The notes: generated from the letters alone by a model not told the origin. Positions 36,970-47,793 are shown, numbered from the stretch's first letter. The stretch is 64,000 bases of DNA from Siphonodentalium dalli (GCA_032622095.1 CP136066.1:174963164-175027163); one strand, 5' to 3'. A program made the numbers and translations.

Positions 36970-39759
36970 CAAGAAAAAACAACTGAAGACTTAAGATGTC
37001 CCCTTCTCAACCCGTCAGTAGGCGGCGATAAGACATCTGCGTATCAGTCATTCTTTACGAATGTTGAACAGTTCCGTGAGATTAATCAGCTCCCAACCGG
37101 AATGAAGTTTGGGAGTGATCAAACCGTTGACATGTTTGTGAAAAATTCTGCGTCGTGGCATACATCCTGTCGTGTACAGTTCAGCAACTACAAACTGGCA
37201 AGAGCGAGAAAGCGAAAGGAATCCAATCCACATGAAAATTATAATGAACAAGGTAGACAACCTAGTAAGCGGAGCTCAATCATCATGATAGAACAATGTT
37301 TCTTTTGCGAGAAAGGCGCAGACGAGGATAATCCCCTCCACCACGTTTCATCATATGATATGGATACGGGCCTTAAGACTATGGTTAGTGAACTGCAGGA
37401 TACCCAGCTACTTGCTAGGATTGTTGGGTCAGATCTCATGGCCATGGATGCGACATATCATTTAACATGTTTGACCCACCTTCGAAATCGATATCGCAGT
37501 CACATGAGACAGTTAAAGAAGGCAACAACAAACACTGACGATATAATGAATGAGGCAAGAACATTTGTTGAACTTGCTGGTCATATTGAAATGTCAGTCA
37601 ATGCTGGAACTCTTATCTTCAAATTATCAGAGTTACACACCCTGTGTGTTAATCGGCTTGAGGAGCTGAACATTACAAAGGCTATCAACAAAACCAGATT
37701 TACGGAGCAGTTGCTTGAATGGTTCTCTGATGCACAAGCACATCATGATGGTCGGAACATCGTTATACTATTCAAGAATGGAATGAAAGACATGATTAAA
37801 GACGCCCTGAAAAAACGTGACTTTACTGAAGATGCCCTGATAATGGCACAAGCAGCAACAATCGTTAGAAAGGATATCTTTCATCATGAAGGATTCCAAT
37901 TCACCTGCCAGTTTCCACCTGGTTGTCAGGAGAAATCATTACCATCGAGTCTACAGTGTCTCGTCTCCATGATTGTTAATGGTCCAAATCTGATAGAGAG
38001 TAACGATTCACAAGTGTGTCTAACTGTTGGACAAACCATCGTCCACAACGTCAAGAAACGTAAACCTAATTCGCCTACGAAAGTCAGGCACACTCTGGAC
38101 AGAGAACCTCCACTACCAATTTACATTGGCATAAATATACACGCACTGACTAGAAGTAAGAAGATCATCCAACAGTTACACCAGATGGGTATCAGTGTTT
38201 CCTATGACAGGGTGATGCAGATTGAAGAGTGGCTCGCCACAGCTGTATGTGAAAGGTTTGAAGATGATGGTGTAGTAGCACCAACTATTCTGCGAAAAGG
38301 ACTCTTTACTGTGGGCGCTCTTGGCAATCTCGATCACAATCCAAGTGCAACAACAGCCACGACATCTTTTCATGGCACTGGCATTAGTACATTTCAATTC
38401 CCAAGCACGAGGGAATCTGGTGTCATAAGGGAACCTGTCACATTACCGCCATCAAGGGCGAATACTCACTCGCTTCCAGACCATTATGCTTATGTTCCTG
38501 CAGTTTGGTTGAAGTCTACTGGTGTTCAGGTACCAGAGAGTAATAGTGAACCTGTGAAGTTTGACCTGGCAGAAGCAAAACGTGAAGAATATGACTGGAT
38601 AAAACATAGTCTTCAACATATCAGTGATGTGGAACTGTGCAAGACGAGTTCACTTACATGGTCTGCTTATCACGCCACTCAACAACAGCCAACATCAGAG
38701 CTAACAGCAATATGTGCACTGCCCCCTCTCTTCTATGAAAAATCAGACACACCAGCAATGTTTAAACATGGCATGGATGTACATCGGCAGGCAACAGAGT
38801 ATCTCAACCCAGGACAAATCCCAGTGATTACGTTTGACCAGCCTCTGTTCACACTCGCCAGGTACGTACAATGGAAATGGCCAGATCTCTATGGCGAGAA
38901 AGTCTATGTAGTTATGATGGTCGGACTGCACATTGAGAAGGCGCCATGGAACACTGTTGGCGATTTATTAGATGGGTCAGGTTGGACGACAGCGCTCACT
39001 GAATCTGAAGTTGCTTCATCTGGAACAGCTGATTCATTCCTGAAAGTATCACATATTACAAGGACTCGGCATGCTCACCAGGTCACTTTTCTTGTTCATC
39101 ACAGGCTACTGAATGAAGCATTCAACCAGAGATCTAATGTTGATGAGAGTTTCAGCAACTGGCTGGAACAAATGTGTAAGAAATCTCCCACGTTCAAGTT
39201 CTGGCACATGATCGCACACTATGAGATTCTGATTCTCATATTTGTTAGAGCCCATCGGGAGAGAAACTTCCCACTGTATGTTACTGTATTAGAGCCACTC
39301 GTACCATTGTTCTTTGCGTTAGACCATGTGAACTATTCTCGGTGGCTGTCTGTACACCTCAGAGACATGAAGGCGCTGCCACAAGAGATCAAAGATGAGT
39401 TTGAAACTCGGAATCACTGGACAATCGCAAAGTCGTCACACAGATACTCTGCGATCCCAATAGAACAAGCGTATGAGCAGGAGAATAAAGTGGTGAAAGC
39501 ATCCGGTGGTGCAGTAGGACTCACTGAGAATACAGTTGCCTTCAGACGCTGGATGACCGCTGGACCCGAGCTTGCCAGACTTCTGAGACAGTACGAGAAT
39601 GGATATCTTCATGACGATGATCCGGAAAACCCGCTAACTTCGAACACCATGAACAGGGACTTGCAGCACAGAAAACCTTACAGCGACAGGTTGATAGCCT
39701 ATCTAACACAACACACCAGATGGGAAATCCCTTCCTGGATGACTTCCCAGAGTTGGTAA
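36970..39759 (+). CDS. N-terminal two thirds of the transposon protein (885 residues from ATG 37,102)
   Basis: The frame is open from 36,970 but the first ATG is 37,102. The upstream codons (CPLLNPSVGG and onward to QLPTG) look coding, so the native start was probably further left or in another exon; an acceptor-like TTTCTTTTCAG ends at 36,926. Residues 19-23 WHTSC and a CxxC at 66/69 with HxxC at 120/123 suggest zinc binding. A conserved block LDHNPSATTAT with FHGTG lies at about 411, FDQPLF at about 578 (D579), GLHIE with E612, DHVNYSRW with D741, and GLTENTVAFRRWM at about 806. D/E-containing blocks in this order suggest an RNase H-like transposase core, which is inference. The frame ends at 39,759 where homology moves to another phase. 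Confidence 0.8.
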   Translation, partial: QEKTTEDLRCPLLNPSVGGDKTSAYQSFFTNVEQFREINQLPTGMKFGSDQTVDMFVKNSASWHTSCRVQFSNYKLARARKRKESNPHENYNEQGRQPSKRSSIIMIEQCFFCEKGADEDNPLHHVSSYDMDTGLKTMVSELQDTQLLARIVGSDLMAMDATYHLTCLTHLRNRYRSHMRQLKKATTNTDDIMNEARTFVELAGHIEMSVNAGTLIFKLSELHTLCVNRLEELNITKAINKTRFTEQLLEWFSDAQAHHDGRNIVILFKNGMKDMIKDALKKRDFTEDALIMAQAATIVRKDIFHHEGFQFTCQFPPGCQEKSLPSSLQCLVSMIVNGPNLIESNDSQVCLTVGQTIVHNVKKRKPNSPTKVRHTLDREPPLPIYIGINIHALTRSKKIIQQLHQMGISVSYDRVMQIEEWLATAVCERFEDDGVVAPTILRKGLFTVGALGNLDHNPSATTATTSFHGTGISTFQFPSTRESGVIREPVTLPPSRANTHSLPDHYAYVPAVWLKSTGVQVPESNSEPVKFDLAEAKREEYDWIKHSLQHISDVELCKTSSLTWSAYHATQQQPTSELTAICALPPLFYEKSDTPAMFKHGMDVHRQATEYLNPGQIPVITFDQPLFTLARYVQWKWPDLYGEKVYVVMMVGLHIEKAPWNTVGDLLDGSGWTTALTESEVASSGTADSFLKVSHITRTRHAHQVTFLVHHRLLNEAFNQRSNVDESFSNWLEQMCKKSPTFKFWHMIAHYEILILIFVRAHRERNFPLYVTVLEPLVPLFFALDHVNYSRWLSVHLRDMKALPQEIKDEFETRNHWTIAKSSHRYSAIPIEQAYEQENKVVKASGGAVGLTENTVAFRRWMTAGPELARLLRQYENGYLHDDDPENPLTSNTMNRDLQHRKPYSDRLIAYLTQHTRWEIPSWMTSQSW

Positions 39760-41338
39760 CTCTTGATAGTCGTAACTGTGCGAATGAGGCGGTAGTGAAT
39801 ACAATCCGTACACTGGAAGACACAGGCACAAAGAAGTATCAAGAGTATGTGAATACTGTGCTCGTGGATCGGAGTCACTCCATACATTATACGATCTCAA
39901 AGAATTCACTACCCCTGTTCTCAACAAAGCTCAAAGTCAGAACGAAGGATTGCAAGAAAGAAAAGGTGCTTGAGAACAATGTGGCACTCTTCGGCCAGTT
40001 ATGCATCTCTTTACAAAATAGAGATGGTGACATCAGTGAATTCTTTACACACGAAGTTCAGTCGTATCCTCCATCCCTGTCTGCTTTTGGAAAGCTTAAT
40101 CTCTCTGGTACCAAATGTCATCTGTTACAATGTATCGAGGAACCAAACCAGACAGAGGCACCTGTATTATATGACTGCAAAGTTATGGATGGTGCGGTGA
40201 CAGTACATGCATTGCCTGTAACAAATGTCTCAACATTCCAGGAATAAGCTGACAATGTGTTTATACCCCACCTGGAACGTCAGCTGCGTGACACAAAGCG
40301 AGTGGCTGTTGTGTGGGACGAATACCGGCCAGATAGCCTGAAGGAGAGAACCAGGGAGAAACGATGCAAAGGTGTGCGTAGGAAAGTATCAGGTGACACC
40401 AAGCTGCCGGGCAACTGGAATGACTTCCTCCGTTATCCAATCAACAAGAAGGAACTCTTTGAATTCCTGTCGTCAAAAGTTGCGGATTGCAGCATCCCTC
40501 CTGAGTGTTCGGTATATATCACAGCTGGAGAGCATGTTACATGTGTTGGAACGCAGATCGAAATGTCCATCTGCAACCAGGAAGAAGCAGACACTAGGAT
40601 TGTGGTTCACGTGAAGCATGCTTTGGAGAATGGAGCAAAATCCATCCAGGTGCGAACGGTGGACACATACGTCGTCGTTGTTCTTATCGGTGTGTTTCAT
40701 GACCTATCTCAGATAAATGCTGATCTTGATCTCTGGGTAGCATTTGGAAAGCAACTGGAAACAACTACACGCATTACAGCATCAACGCCATTTGTGCCCA
40801 TCTTGGTGAACAGAAATCATGTTCCCTGCCCGTTTTCCACTCCTTGTCAGGATGTGATACTACATCAACGTTTAGAGGGAAAGGGAAGAAATCGTTCTGG
40901 CAGGCATGGAATGCTTATGAGGAAGTTACTGATGCCTTTGTTCATCTTGCCGCACATCCGTTTGAGCATCTTGACTTACATTCTGAATCATTTCAAAGAA
41001 TCGAGAGACTAGTTGTCGTAGTTTATGACAAAACAAGTAACGCCATGAATGTTAACAGTGCCCGGATGGAGCTGTTCAGCCAGAAAAGGCAAGCTGTTGA
41101 CAAGATACCACCTACTCATAATGCACTACTCTCAACAAACTAATCCTTGTCCAACCGACTATGCGTGGGTTCAAGTTGGGAACTCATGGGAACCTGTCTG
41201 GTCTACCATTCCAGAGGCGTCTAAAGCGTGCAGAGAATTCGTGAAATGTGGCTGCAAAATGGCCTGTACAGTCTGCAAATGCAACAAGGCAAATCTGCCT
41301 TGCACATCTCTTTGTCGGTGCACATGTTCATCCAAATA
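39720..41338 (+). pseudogene. C-terminal third of the transposon protein, broken
   Basis: Homology continues from the frame above after a shift between about 39,700 and 39,759 (GNPFLDDFPELVTLDSRNC). TAA at 40,245 follows VSTFQE, with the same phase resuming immediately (ADNVFIPHLE). A second shift lies near 40,750-40,762, after LWVAFGKQL, where the family continues in phase with NYTHYSINAIC and SGCDTTS. A third lies near 41,130, before a cysteine-rich tail (CGCK, CKC, CRCTC). Family members normally read VDTD where this copy has VDTY (40,662-40,670). EEADTRI, VDT(D) and GCDTTS in this order recall acidic clusters of FEN1/PIN nucleases (inference). The copy is probably inactive. Confidence 0.75.
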
Positions 41339-41588
41339 GGATACATCGATTGTGAACTGTCTGGTAGAGATGCATTGTATTGAAACATTGTAGATAGAAT
41401 TCCTAAATACTACCAGTATGTACTTAACAGTGACAACATGTGTATTTTCTGTTATATTGGCCGCCATCTTGGAAATGGGTGACCCGAGCAACATGCCATG
41501 ACCAGCATCTGTTTCAGTGACCCCGGAAACACCTGAATTGATACCTCATTTATTCATTTCCGATTTTTACAGCCAAATATATGACATT

Positions 41589-41734
41589 TCCTTTTTTTCT
41601 GGCGGCCATCTTGGATTTTGGCCGCCATCTTGGAAAATCGGAACCGATCAAGTTTTCCACGGATAAAATCAATAGATAGGTCGAAAACAAACTCCATGCC
41701 AAATTTGGTACTTTTGTCCGGCCGGTAACGTTAA
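41589..41734 (-). repeat. Right terminal inverted repeat
   Basis: Reverse complement of 36,111-36,258, ending GGCCGGTAACGTTAA. A further GGCCGCCATCTTGGA word lies just inside at about 41,459. Confidence 0.9.
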
Positions 41735-41863
41735 ATTTGCTAAGCCACCTGACTATTAGTGTTTGCGACAGTTGCTCGGTCTTTTGATATCCACCCAATT
41801 ATATAGGCTTAAAGGTCTTAGTTATATATACGGAAGGAGGAGTATATTTATTTACTAAAGTAG

Positions 41864-42370
41864 CTCATGGTGGTTTTGTATGCACTTGTATGTCCAGAGC
41901 AAAACTTTTCATGAATCCACTAATTGAAGGTACACGAACAATATTTGGTTGGTAACACATTTCCCATTGACGGCGAAATGGGTCAAATGGCCACGCCCCT
42001 TTTTGTGCGAAGTACTACCACCCGTCGTGACTATATCTCCAGAACCGTTGGACATAGGGGGTCGTGTGACCAATCAAAATGTGCGGAATGGCCACATTAT
42101 GGGGGGAGGTCAGTAATACATTTTCATATCCAAAAGTCAAAGGTTTTTAAGATAATTGCCAAAAACCAAAACAAATCCATTTTTGAGGGCCTGAACCCCA
42201 ATTTTGGGATTCAGCACTTTTATCTCAAAGTTGAGCCCCCAATTAGAATTTTATTGACCTATATCCATCGGTGCCACATACAGGTATCATTTCTGATATT
42301 TTCTGTACCATTATCGGATGGGATTGACCTTCAGGGAGCTCTTGACCCTGAAAATAAGGTTTTTGGATGG
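41864..42370 (+). repeat. Left arm of the fold-back element
   Basis: The conserved outer arm, ending GACCTTCAGGGAGCTCTTGAC and a short tail. A 155-codon frame over it (41,924-42,391) mirrors an equivalent broken frame in the right arm and is not considered a gene. Confidence 0.8.
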
Positions 42371-45269
42371 AATATATTGGTCGTAGAATGAAAAACAGAC
42401 ATTTTCCCAATAACAAAGATGTTGAGGAAATCATCAATTACAGGGTATTTGATCAGTAACCTAAAACTCATACAAAAAGGTTACCTGGTGATATAATTTG
42501 AATGTAGTTCATCTTTTGTTATCTAGATTTCATGGCCTTTGATGTGAGATGGTTGCCAAATTGGTTATAAATGGAATGACATATACATGTATCACATTAG
42601 CAATATACATGTAAATGAGTTCAATGTGTTATTTTCATTAAACTTATGGGAGAACAGGGTGTTTTTATGTTATTCTAATGTTGAATTGAATTATACTCAG
42701 CCCACAAGCAGGTTTAGTGATGATGAGTTACTACAATTTGATCAATCAGTATGATTCGGTAGTCGAGCAGGTTGTGTCTTTATCAGTCCCACATCAATTT
42801 TAATTGGCTGCGTCACCATTTTGTATAAAGGTTCTACAATTTCCCTAACACGTACATTATTTTAGAACAAATAATGGCTAGCCTGGCATGATCGCCTATA
42901 TTTATATCCTGTATATTTGGCCTAAATTTTTTCTGGTTCAAATTTGGGAGTTTGGAAGAAATTAAGTCATAAGAAAGATGCAGTTGCAGTAATATTAAAA
43001 TATATTGTCCTGTTCAAAACTAACAAATACATGTCTATTGATTATTGGTGTGATATCCAGTAATAAAGACTAAAATAATCCTTCTATAAGGGCTTTAGTC
43101 CAGTTATAATAAATCCACACATTAAAAATATAGGGCTTCCATACAAACAGAATATTTTCCAACTTGACAATCGTTCCTTGTGTTCAACTGAGTGAGTTCT
43201 GTGAGGTTCATGGAAATTTATTTGGCAAGCTTGATTCTAAAGTGTCTAGCTTTATGGGCTTGAAATTCCGAATGCAATCCTGTTGCGTTGTGAGCTCAGA
43301 GTGAGTTAGAAGATAAATACAAGCATCAGTTGATATGCAGATATAAATACATACAAATCTACATTCTAAATCTACATTCTGCAGGTAGCCATGCATGCTA
43401 TGCAATCCTCCCTCATGTTTCAACTTATCAATGACTATGATAGTCAGATGTTTTTGTAGATTGTGTAGATTTGTGGATGTTGTAGATTTTGTAGATTTGT
43501 AGATCTCCATTATAGTTGCACAAATTTATTTTTCATTTCGTCCCTTTAAATTGACTTTTATTCTTTATGTATGTATATGTGCCACTCCAAAAATGTCAGT
43601 AAAAGTACTGTAAACCGTTTGGTTTGATGTTATAGGCACATGAGATATATATATATATACTTTACATGTCAAATATTGTGAACCCTGCAGGCACGTGTAT
43701 GTGTGTCAGTCGCCTTATGTGTGTGATGTACATGCAGTAACTACCTGTATATTCTAGTGAAATATATGGTCTACTCTCTGCAGTATTTCAAAAACATGCT
43801 ATGGCCATGCATACATATACATATGTACACTGATTCTAACACAATGATTGTCAAGTTATAATCTATGTTTGAGGAAAGTTATTATGTATTTTTCATTTGT
43901 GCTGCATTTGTCAATATTAATGGGTCACAGGGGCCCAGATGTTACTAGTGCAGAGCCCATTGGTAGACTTCATGTCTATACTCCTAAATAAACATGACTC
44001 TGAGTCTTATCAGACCAAGACGGTATTGTGTAGGTTTTACTAGAATTATATTTAGAAAAGACTCAACCATTATTTTTCCACTACCCTATATATCACCATA
44101 TATTCATTTGGCAGTATTCATCCCAAGTTTAGTGGTGAAGCTAATAAATTTGGTATGACAGTCAAGTAGAGCAAAGCGATCTGAACAAATCGAGGATAAG
44201 CCACTATGTGTAGTGTACATTAAAAAACATGTATATTGTGAAATATTTTAATAATGGGTGCTGGTTTTAACACACTGGCCATAATTGAGATGACTATTCC
44301 TGTTGTTTACCAAACATCAGCGTACACATTAAATATTTTGAAGTATATATGTTCTTGAGTGTTTCATACATACACTGACTTTTGCACAAATTGCTCGGAT
44401 TAGCCAAACAATGCAAAAAGAACCAACTTTAGGTAAAATGATGGTACTATTTCTTAACAGAATCGCCTTGACCTACACACATCGATCATAGCAATCCAGC
44501 AGTACCCATCAGCAAATTATAAAATTAGCAGGACCACTTAACCTGGGGTGGTATTGAAAATGAAAATATCTTTAAAATGGTTATGAGGGCTATTAGCTAT
44601 TATGAAGAATTATGTTAGTGAAATTATAGACCCCCATCTTCTCCAACCTGCAACTATCATGGCCAATCAAAACTAATGTGGGACTGACAAAGGCTCATTC
44701 TACTATTGATTGAATAGTGATGATTCCATCATTTCCTAAAACTTTTTGTGAGATGAGGTGTCCTTTTGGGGAGAATTGATTACTTCTGAAATATATACTG
44801 GTATATATGGTCATCTCTCGTCTGATTACAACATGTTTTTACTATGCCCAGATGCAGTACCCATTTTAAGATCGCAACATGTGGCTGCTGCATGAAGCAA
44901 ACAGCTGGTCATTCCATTTAATAAAAGTGTTTAGCATGTTTCATAGCTTGGTCACTTAAATCAGATCAGCTGTTAAATGTTGATAACAAATTTTGAAAAC
45001 CTGTTTTGTTCAATCTGTACATTTCTGTCGATTAGAGCACAATTGTTACCTGATTTTTGCTAAAGCACACCAGTTTCCAAGGCATGTTCAGTCGGGAATA
45101 GCTCATGTTGTGTGTCGGGGTTAACACATCCTCAGCAGTAATTTCTAGCTAATCCCATTGTGTGTGGTCAATTGTGCTCTTAAGTTGATCAGAGAATGCG
45201 GATAGTTCTTTAAAAAGTGTCCTTGTGGTATTGTATACTTGTGGTGCATTACATGCTGAAATCGGTGTT
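42371..45269. other. Interior of the fold-back element, no gene seen
   Basis: AT-rich, with diverged palindromic symmetry about a centre near 43,750-43,830, an (AT) run near 43,650 and imperfect TGTAGATTTGTAGAT repeats near 43,455-43,505. The 100-codon minus-strand frame at 43,208-43,510 lies partly in this simple sequence. Confidence 0.5.
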
Positions 45270-45593
45270 TGGCAATAATCTTAAAAACCATTGACTTTTG
45301 GATATGAAAATGTATTACTGACCCCCCCCCATAATGTGGATTGTCAGGGTCAAGAGCTCCTTGAAGGTCAATCCCATCCGAAAATGGTACAGAAATTATA
45401 CCTATATGTGGCAATGATGGATATAGATAAATAAAATTCTACTTTGGGGCTCAGCTTTGAGATAAAAGTGCTGAACCCAAAAATTGGGGTTCAGGCCCTC
45501 AAAAATTGATTTGTTTTTTGTTTTTGGCAATTATCTTAAAAACCATTGACTTTTGGATATTAAAATGTATTACCGACCCCCCATAATGTGGCC
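45270..45593. repeat. Partial duplication inside the right arm
   Basis: TTGGCAATAATCTTAAAAACC, CATTGACTTTTGGATAT and ACCCCCCCCCATAATGTGG (45,270-45,340) recur 256 bp later at 45,526-45,593. The left arm has this segment only once, so the duplication post-dates arm formation. Confidence 0.8.
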
Positions 45594-45802
45594 ATTCCGC
45601 ACATTTTGACTATGTCCAACGGTTCTGGAGATATAGTCACGACGGTGGTAGTACTTCGCGCAAAAAGGGGCGTGGCCATTTGACCCATTTCGCCGTCAAT
45701 GAGAAATGTGTTACCAACCAAATATTGTTCGTGTACCTTCAATTAGTGGATTCATGAAGAGTTTTGCTCTGGACATACAAGTGCATACAAAACCACCATG
45801 AG
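45290..45802 (-). repeat. Right arm of the fold-back element
   Basis: Inverted copy of 41,864-42,370, closing with CAAAACCACCATGAG. Confidence 0.8.
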
Positions 45803-45814
45803 ATACTAGAGTAA

Positions 45815-46361
45815 TTGCAATTGTATATGTCGCGAAGCTTTTTATGCTTACACGACTGTTGCAGTTTCCAGTCTCTTCGATGTATCAGTTGTTTTATAAT
45901 ATCGCGTTAAGGTTTATCAAGAAAGTAAAAGCCTTTTATATTTTACAAGACTATTGACGTTTCTAGTTTAAATGTTGTTTTATACGTCCATCAAGGTAAC
46001 ACCAAATTTACATCAGTTGTACATTTTCTGAAATATTTTATTTACAATAGTGTTGAAGTTTCTACACTGATCACCAGTAGAAGAAAAAAATTCACCTTAC
46101 CGTCCCATTATGCAACATCATATCCACTCAGGCCTATATATATCAGGTCCCATTAACATAAATATATGGTACTTTTGCAGTAAAGATGTGTTTAGAATTG
46201 TTACCCAGCATCTATCTGGGATATATATAAAGTCTCCGGTAAAATCAAAATAACAGAGTCTAAAATGTGTTTTTGGCAGTTTAAAAAAACCCCACACTGT
46301 GTAAGTTCCTGGAAAAACTAGTGAAGGCAGTTACCACCACGTACATGTTATTTGGAGATAG
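45815..46361. other. No gene seen
   Basis: Unique-looking AT-rich sequence between the fold-back element and the duplicated SGNH gene block. Confidence 0.4.
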
Positions 46362-46378
46362 CTTCTTGCTTGGCATCG

Positions 46379-46384
46379 TTTATT
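46379..46384 (-). terminator. Poly(A) signal of SGNH gene copy 1
   Basis: AATAAA on the minus strand (TTTATT on plus), in the same relative place as in copy 2. Confidence 0.45.
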
Positions 46385-46498
46385 ATTAAAAATGCAACAA
46401 ACCGACAACCGTGAGTCCGTGACATACTACTCCTTAACGAGCACTTAAAGTTCACAGAGAAAGAACTTGTAACCAATGACACACACAGTAAACACTGA

Positions 46499-46910
46499 GG
46501 GTACGTTCATACACTGGCATGTTTGCACAGTATGGTGTGAAGACATTCCGTCGTAGAAAACGATATGGTGCCAGAATATGAACGGAAATAAGCACATAAG
46601 AAGCATCTGTACTACAACTAACTAGGTGCGAAGTAAAATCTTTGTAGTTCCACCTGTAGCGATGCCACCGGAATTTGCCTGTAAATAGCATGCAATGATC
46701 CCGCAAGAATAAATCATACAGGTATTTGAAGGCAAATTACAGTAGCACCGTTACAAGTGGGACTACATAAATTTTACTTCTCATGTCGTTAGCTTTCGTA
46801 AAGATGCATGTTATGTGCACGTTTTCGTTCATATTCTGGCACCATGTCGTTTTCTATGACGAAATGCCCGCAAAAACATACCGTGCAAACTTACCAGCGT
46901 ATGAACACCC
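46499..46910. mobile_element. 412-bp MITE inside SGNH gene copy 1
   Basis: The left end GGGTACGTTCATACACTGG is answered at the right by CCAGCGTATGAACACCC. Inverted similarity runs about 100 bp inward (CATGGTGCCAGAATATGAACG against its complement). The element is missing from the paralogous block at about 61,165-61,180, where AAACACTAAGTAAACTCACC runs straight into CAGGGGACAATGGG. Short frames across it (46,452-46,706 minus, 46,783-47,010 plus) are not genes. Confidence 0.85.
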
Positions 46911-46957
46911 CGAGGACAATGGGCTCGCGTGGTTGTTATATAACGATTCTCTAATTC
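46895..46957 (-). CDS. Candidate second exon of SGNH gene copy 1
   Basis: A minus-strand acceptor (CACCTGCGTAG) is followed by codons completing GGA and reading IRESLYNNHASPLSSG, parallel to copy 2. In copy 2 the frame then meets TGA within GGGTGAGT. Here the MITE replaces that sequence, and the frame runs on through CSYA to GCTG|GTAAGT, a strong donor supplied by the MITE end. No further exon was found. Confidence 0.4.
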
Positions 46958-47078
46958 CTACGCAGGTGACTCTCATACTAACATTTGTATACAGAAATGC
47001 AAGCAAGTAACTGGGGCGTTGCTAGGACTTGTCCAATCCGAATTGAGGAAATTATAGAAAACGTATAGTATTACGTAC

Positions 47079-47793
47079 CCTTAACACTGGTTGCGTTGTA
47101 CTTATCTAGGATATGATTCTCAGTTGCCTTGACGACGAACGCTGGGAACAGGTTGTAGCTAATGAGTGAATCACCAATAAATGTAAATGTATTTCCATTG
47201 AAAGAAGAACAAATATCGTCGTTTGAGAAACGTCTTTGCTGGCACGCATTATTGTGTGGCTTCCAATCAGCGTTATGTTTGTGAATATGTTTGCGCGCCA
47301 TAAAGTTTGTACACGTAGCGCAGTTACAATTGTGTTCCGTTAAAGGTTGACATATGTTATCTTTGCAACACGGTTTACTACCCAGTGGCTCACACATTGC
47401 TCTGAATATCATGCCAGGATAGTATGTTATGTTTAGGCATACCCCATCAGATCTCTGGAATGAGTCCCATTTTATGGTGAAACCATTCCTCCGACGAGCA
47501 TAGTACTTTTCCAGCGCGATCCATTCTGACTGAGTGGGGGCCGTGTATAACCATGTTCCATTGAACACATCTTTACTATAATCTGGACATTCCGTGATAA
47601 TAGAACACTGTCTTCCATTGTGTTGCTTCATCTCGTCACTCGTCCTTCCTATTCGCTCATTTGTCGCTGGCCTTGCATATTTATCCTGTTTATCGGTATC
47701 AGCTTTCACACGCAGATCATTGATTCGATAAAGAACAAAGTACATTAGTCCACACAAAACGATGAAGCAAACTAGTATACGTCGGTTCCACAT
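47079..47793 (-). CDS. Type II membrane SGNH/PC-esterase-like protein, copy 1, first exon
   Basis: ATG at 47,793 opens a 238-codon exon ending AAGG|GTACGT at 47,079. Residues 5-22 form one membrane anchor after MWNR, followed by a polar stem, so the bulk is lumenal or extracellular. DVFNGTWLY, a cysteine-rich stretch (CCKDNIC, CNCATC), DWKPHNNAC and FTFIGDSL (Ser 209) follow in an order like PC-esterase/NXPE and plant TBL proteins, where WxPxxC precedes a GDS motif. If so, it is a Golgi or secretory acyl-transferase or esterase, but the later catalytic Asp and His are not in the exon. N-glycosylation sequons (NGT, NIT, NAT) fit lumenal exposure. About 92% identical to copy 2. The family call is from motif memory. 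Confidence 0.7.

Larger units (their letters stand above)
36111..41734 (+). mobile_element. Degenerate DNA transposon with long TIRs and a giant protein
   Basis: About 147-bp terminal inverted repeats (36,111-36,258 and 41,589-41,734), over 90% identical by eye, enclose one plus-strand coding region (36,970-41,338). Both outer ends read TTAA|CGTTACCGGCCGG, compatible with a TTAA target duplication as made by piggyBac and Kolobok elements. However, GCTTAGCAA also occurs just outside both ends in inverted order, so the true termini may lie further out. The encoded protein belongs to a family I recall as very common in bivalves and cnidarians (DUF6589-like); the assignment is from memory. The coding region is broken at least four times. 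Confidence 0.8.
41852..45814. mobile_element. Fold-back element with long inverted arms
   Basis: The left arm from CTCATGGTGGTTTTG (41,864) to about 42,370 is matched, inverted, by about 45,290 to 45,802, with shared landmarks AATATTTGGTTGGTAACACA, ATGGCCACGCCCC, GATATAGTCACGACGG (inverted) and GGATGGGATTGACCTTC (given as on the left arm). Symmetry persists deeper at lower identity: ATCAGTCCCACATCAATTTT near 42,783 against AAACTAATGTGGGACTGAC near 44,668. Outermost bases TTACT/AGTAA also match. The interior has no recognisable gene, so the element is non-autonomous and old in the middle. Confidence 0.8.

Noticed and set aside
41924-42391. 155-codon frame in the fold-back arm as a gene
   Set aside because: The mirrored right arm breaks the equivalent frame and no domain is recognisable.
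46452-47010. Short frames in the MITE as genes
   Set aside because: They read inverted-repeat sequence and are absent from the paralogous block.
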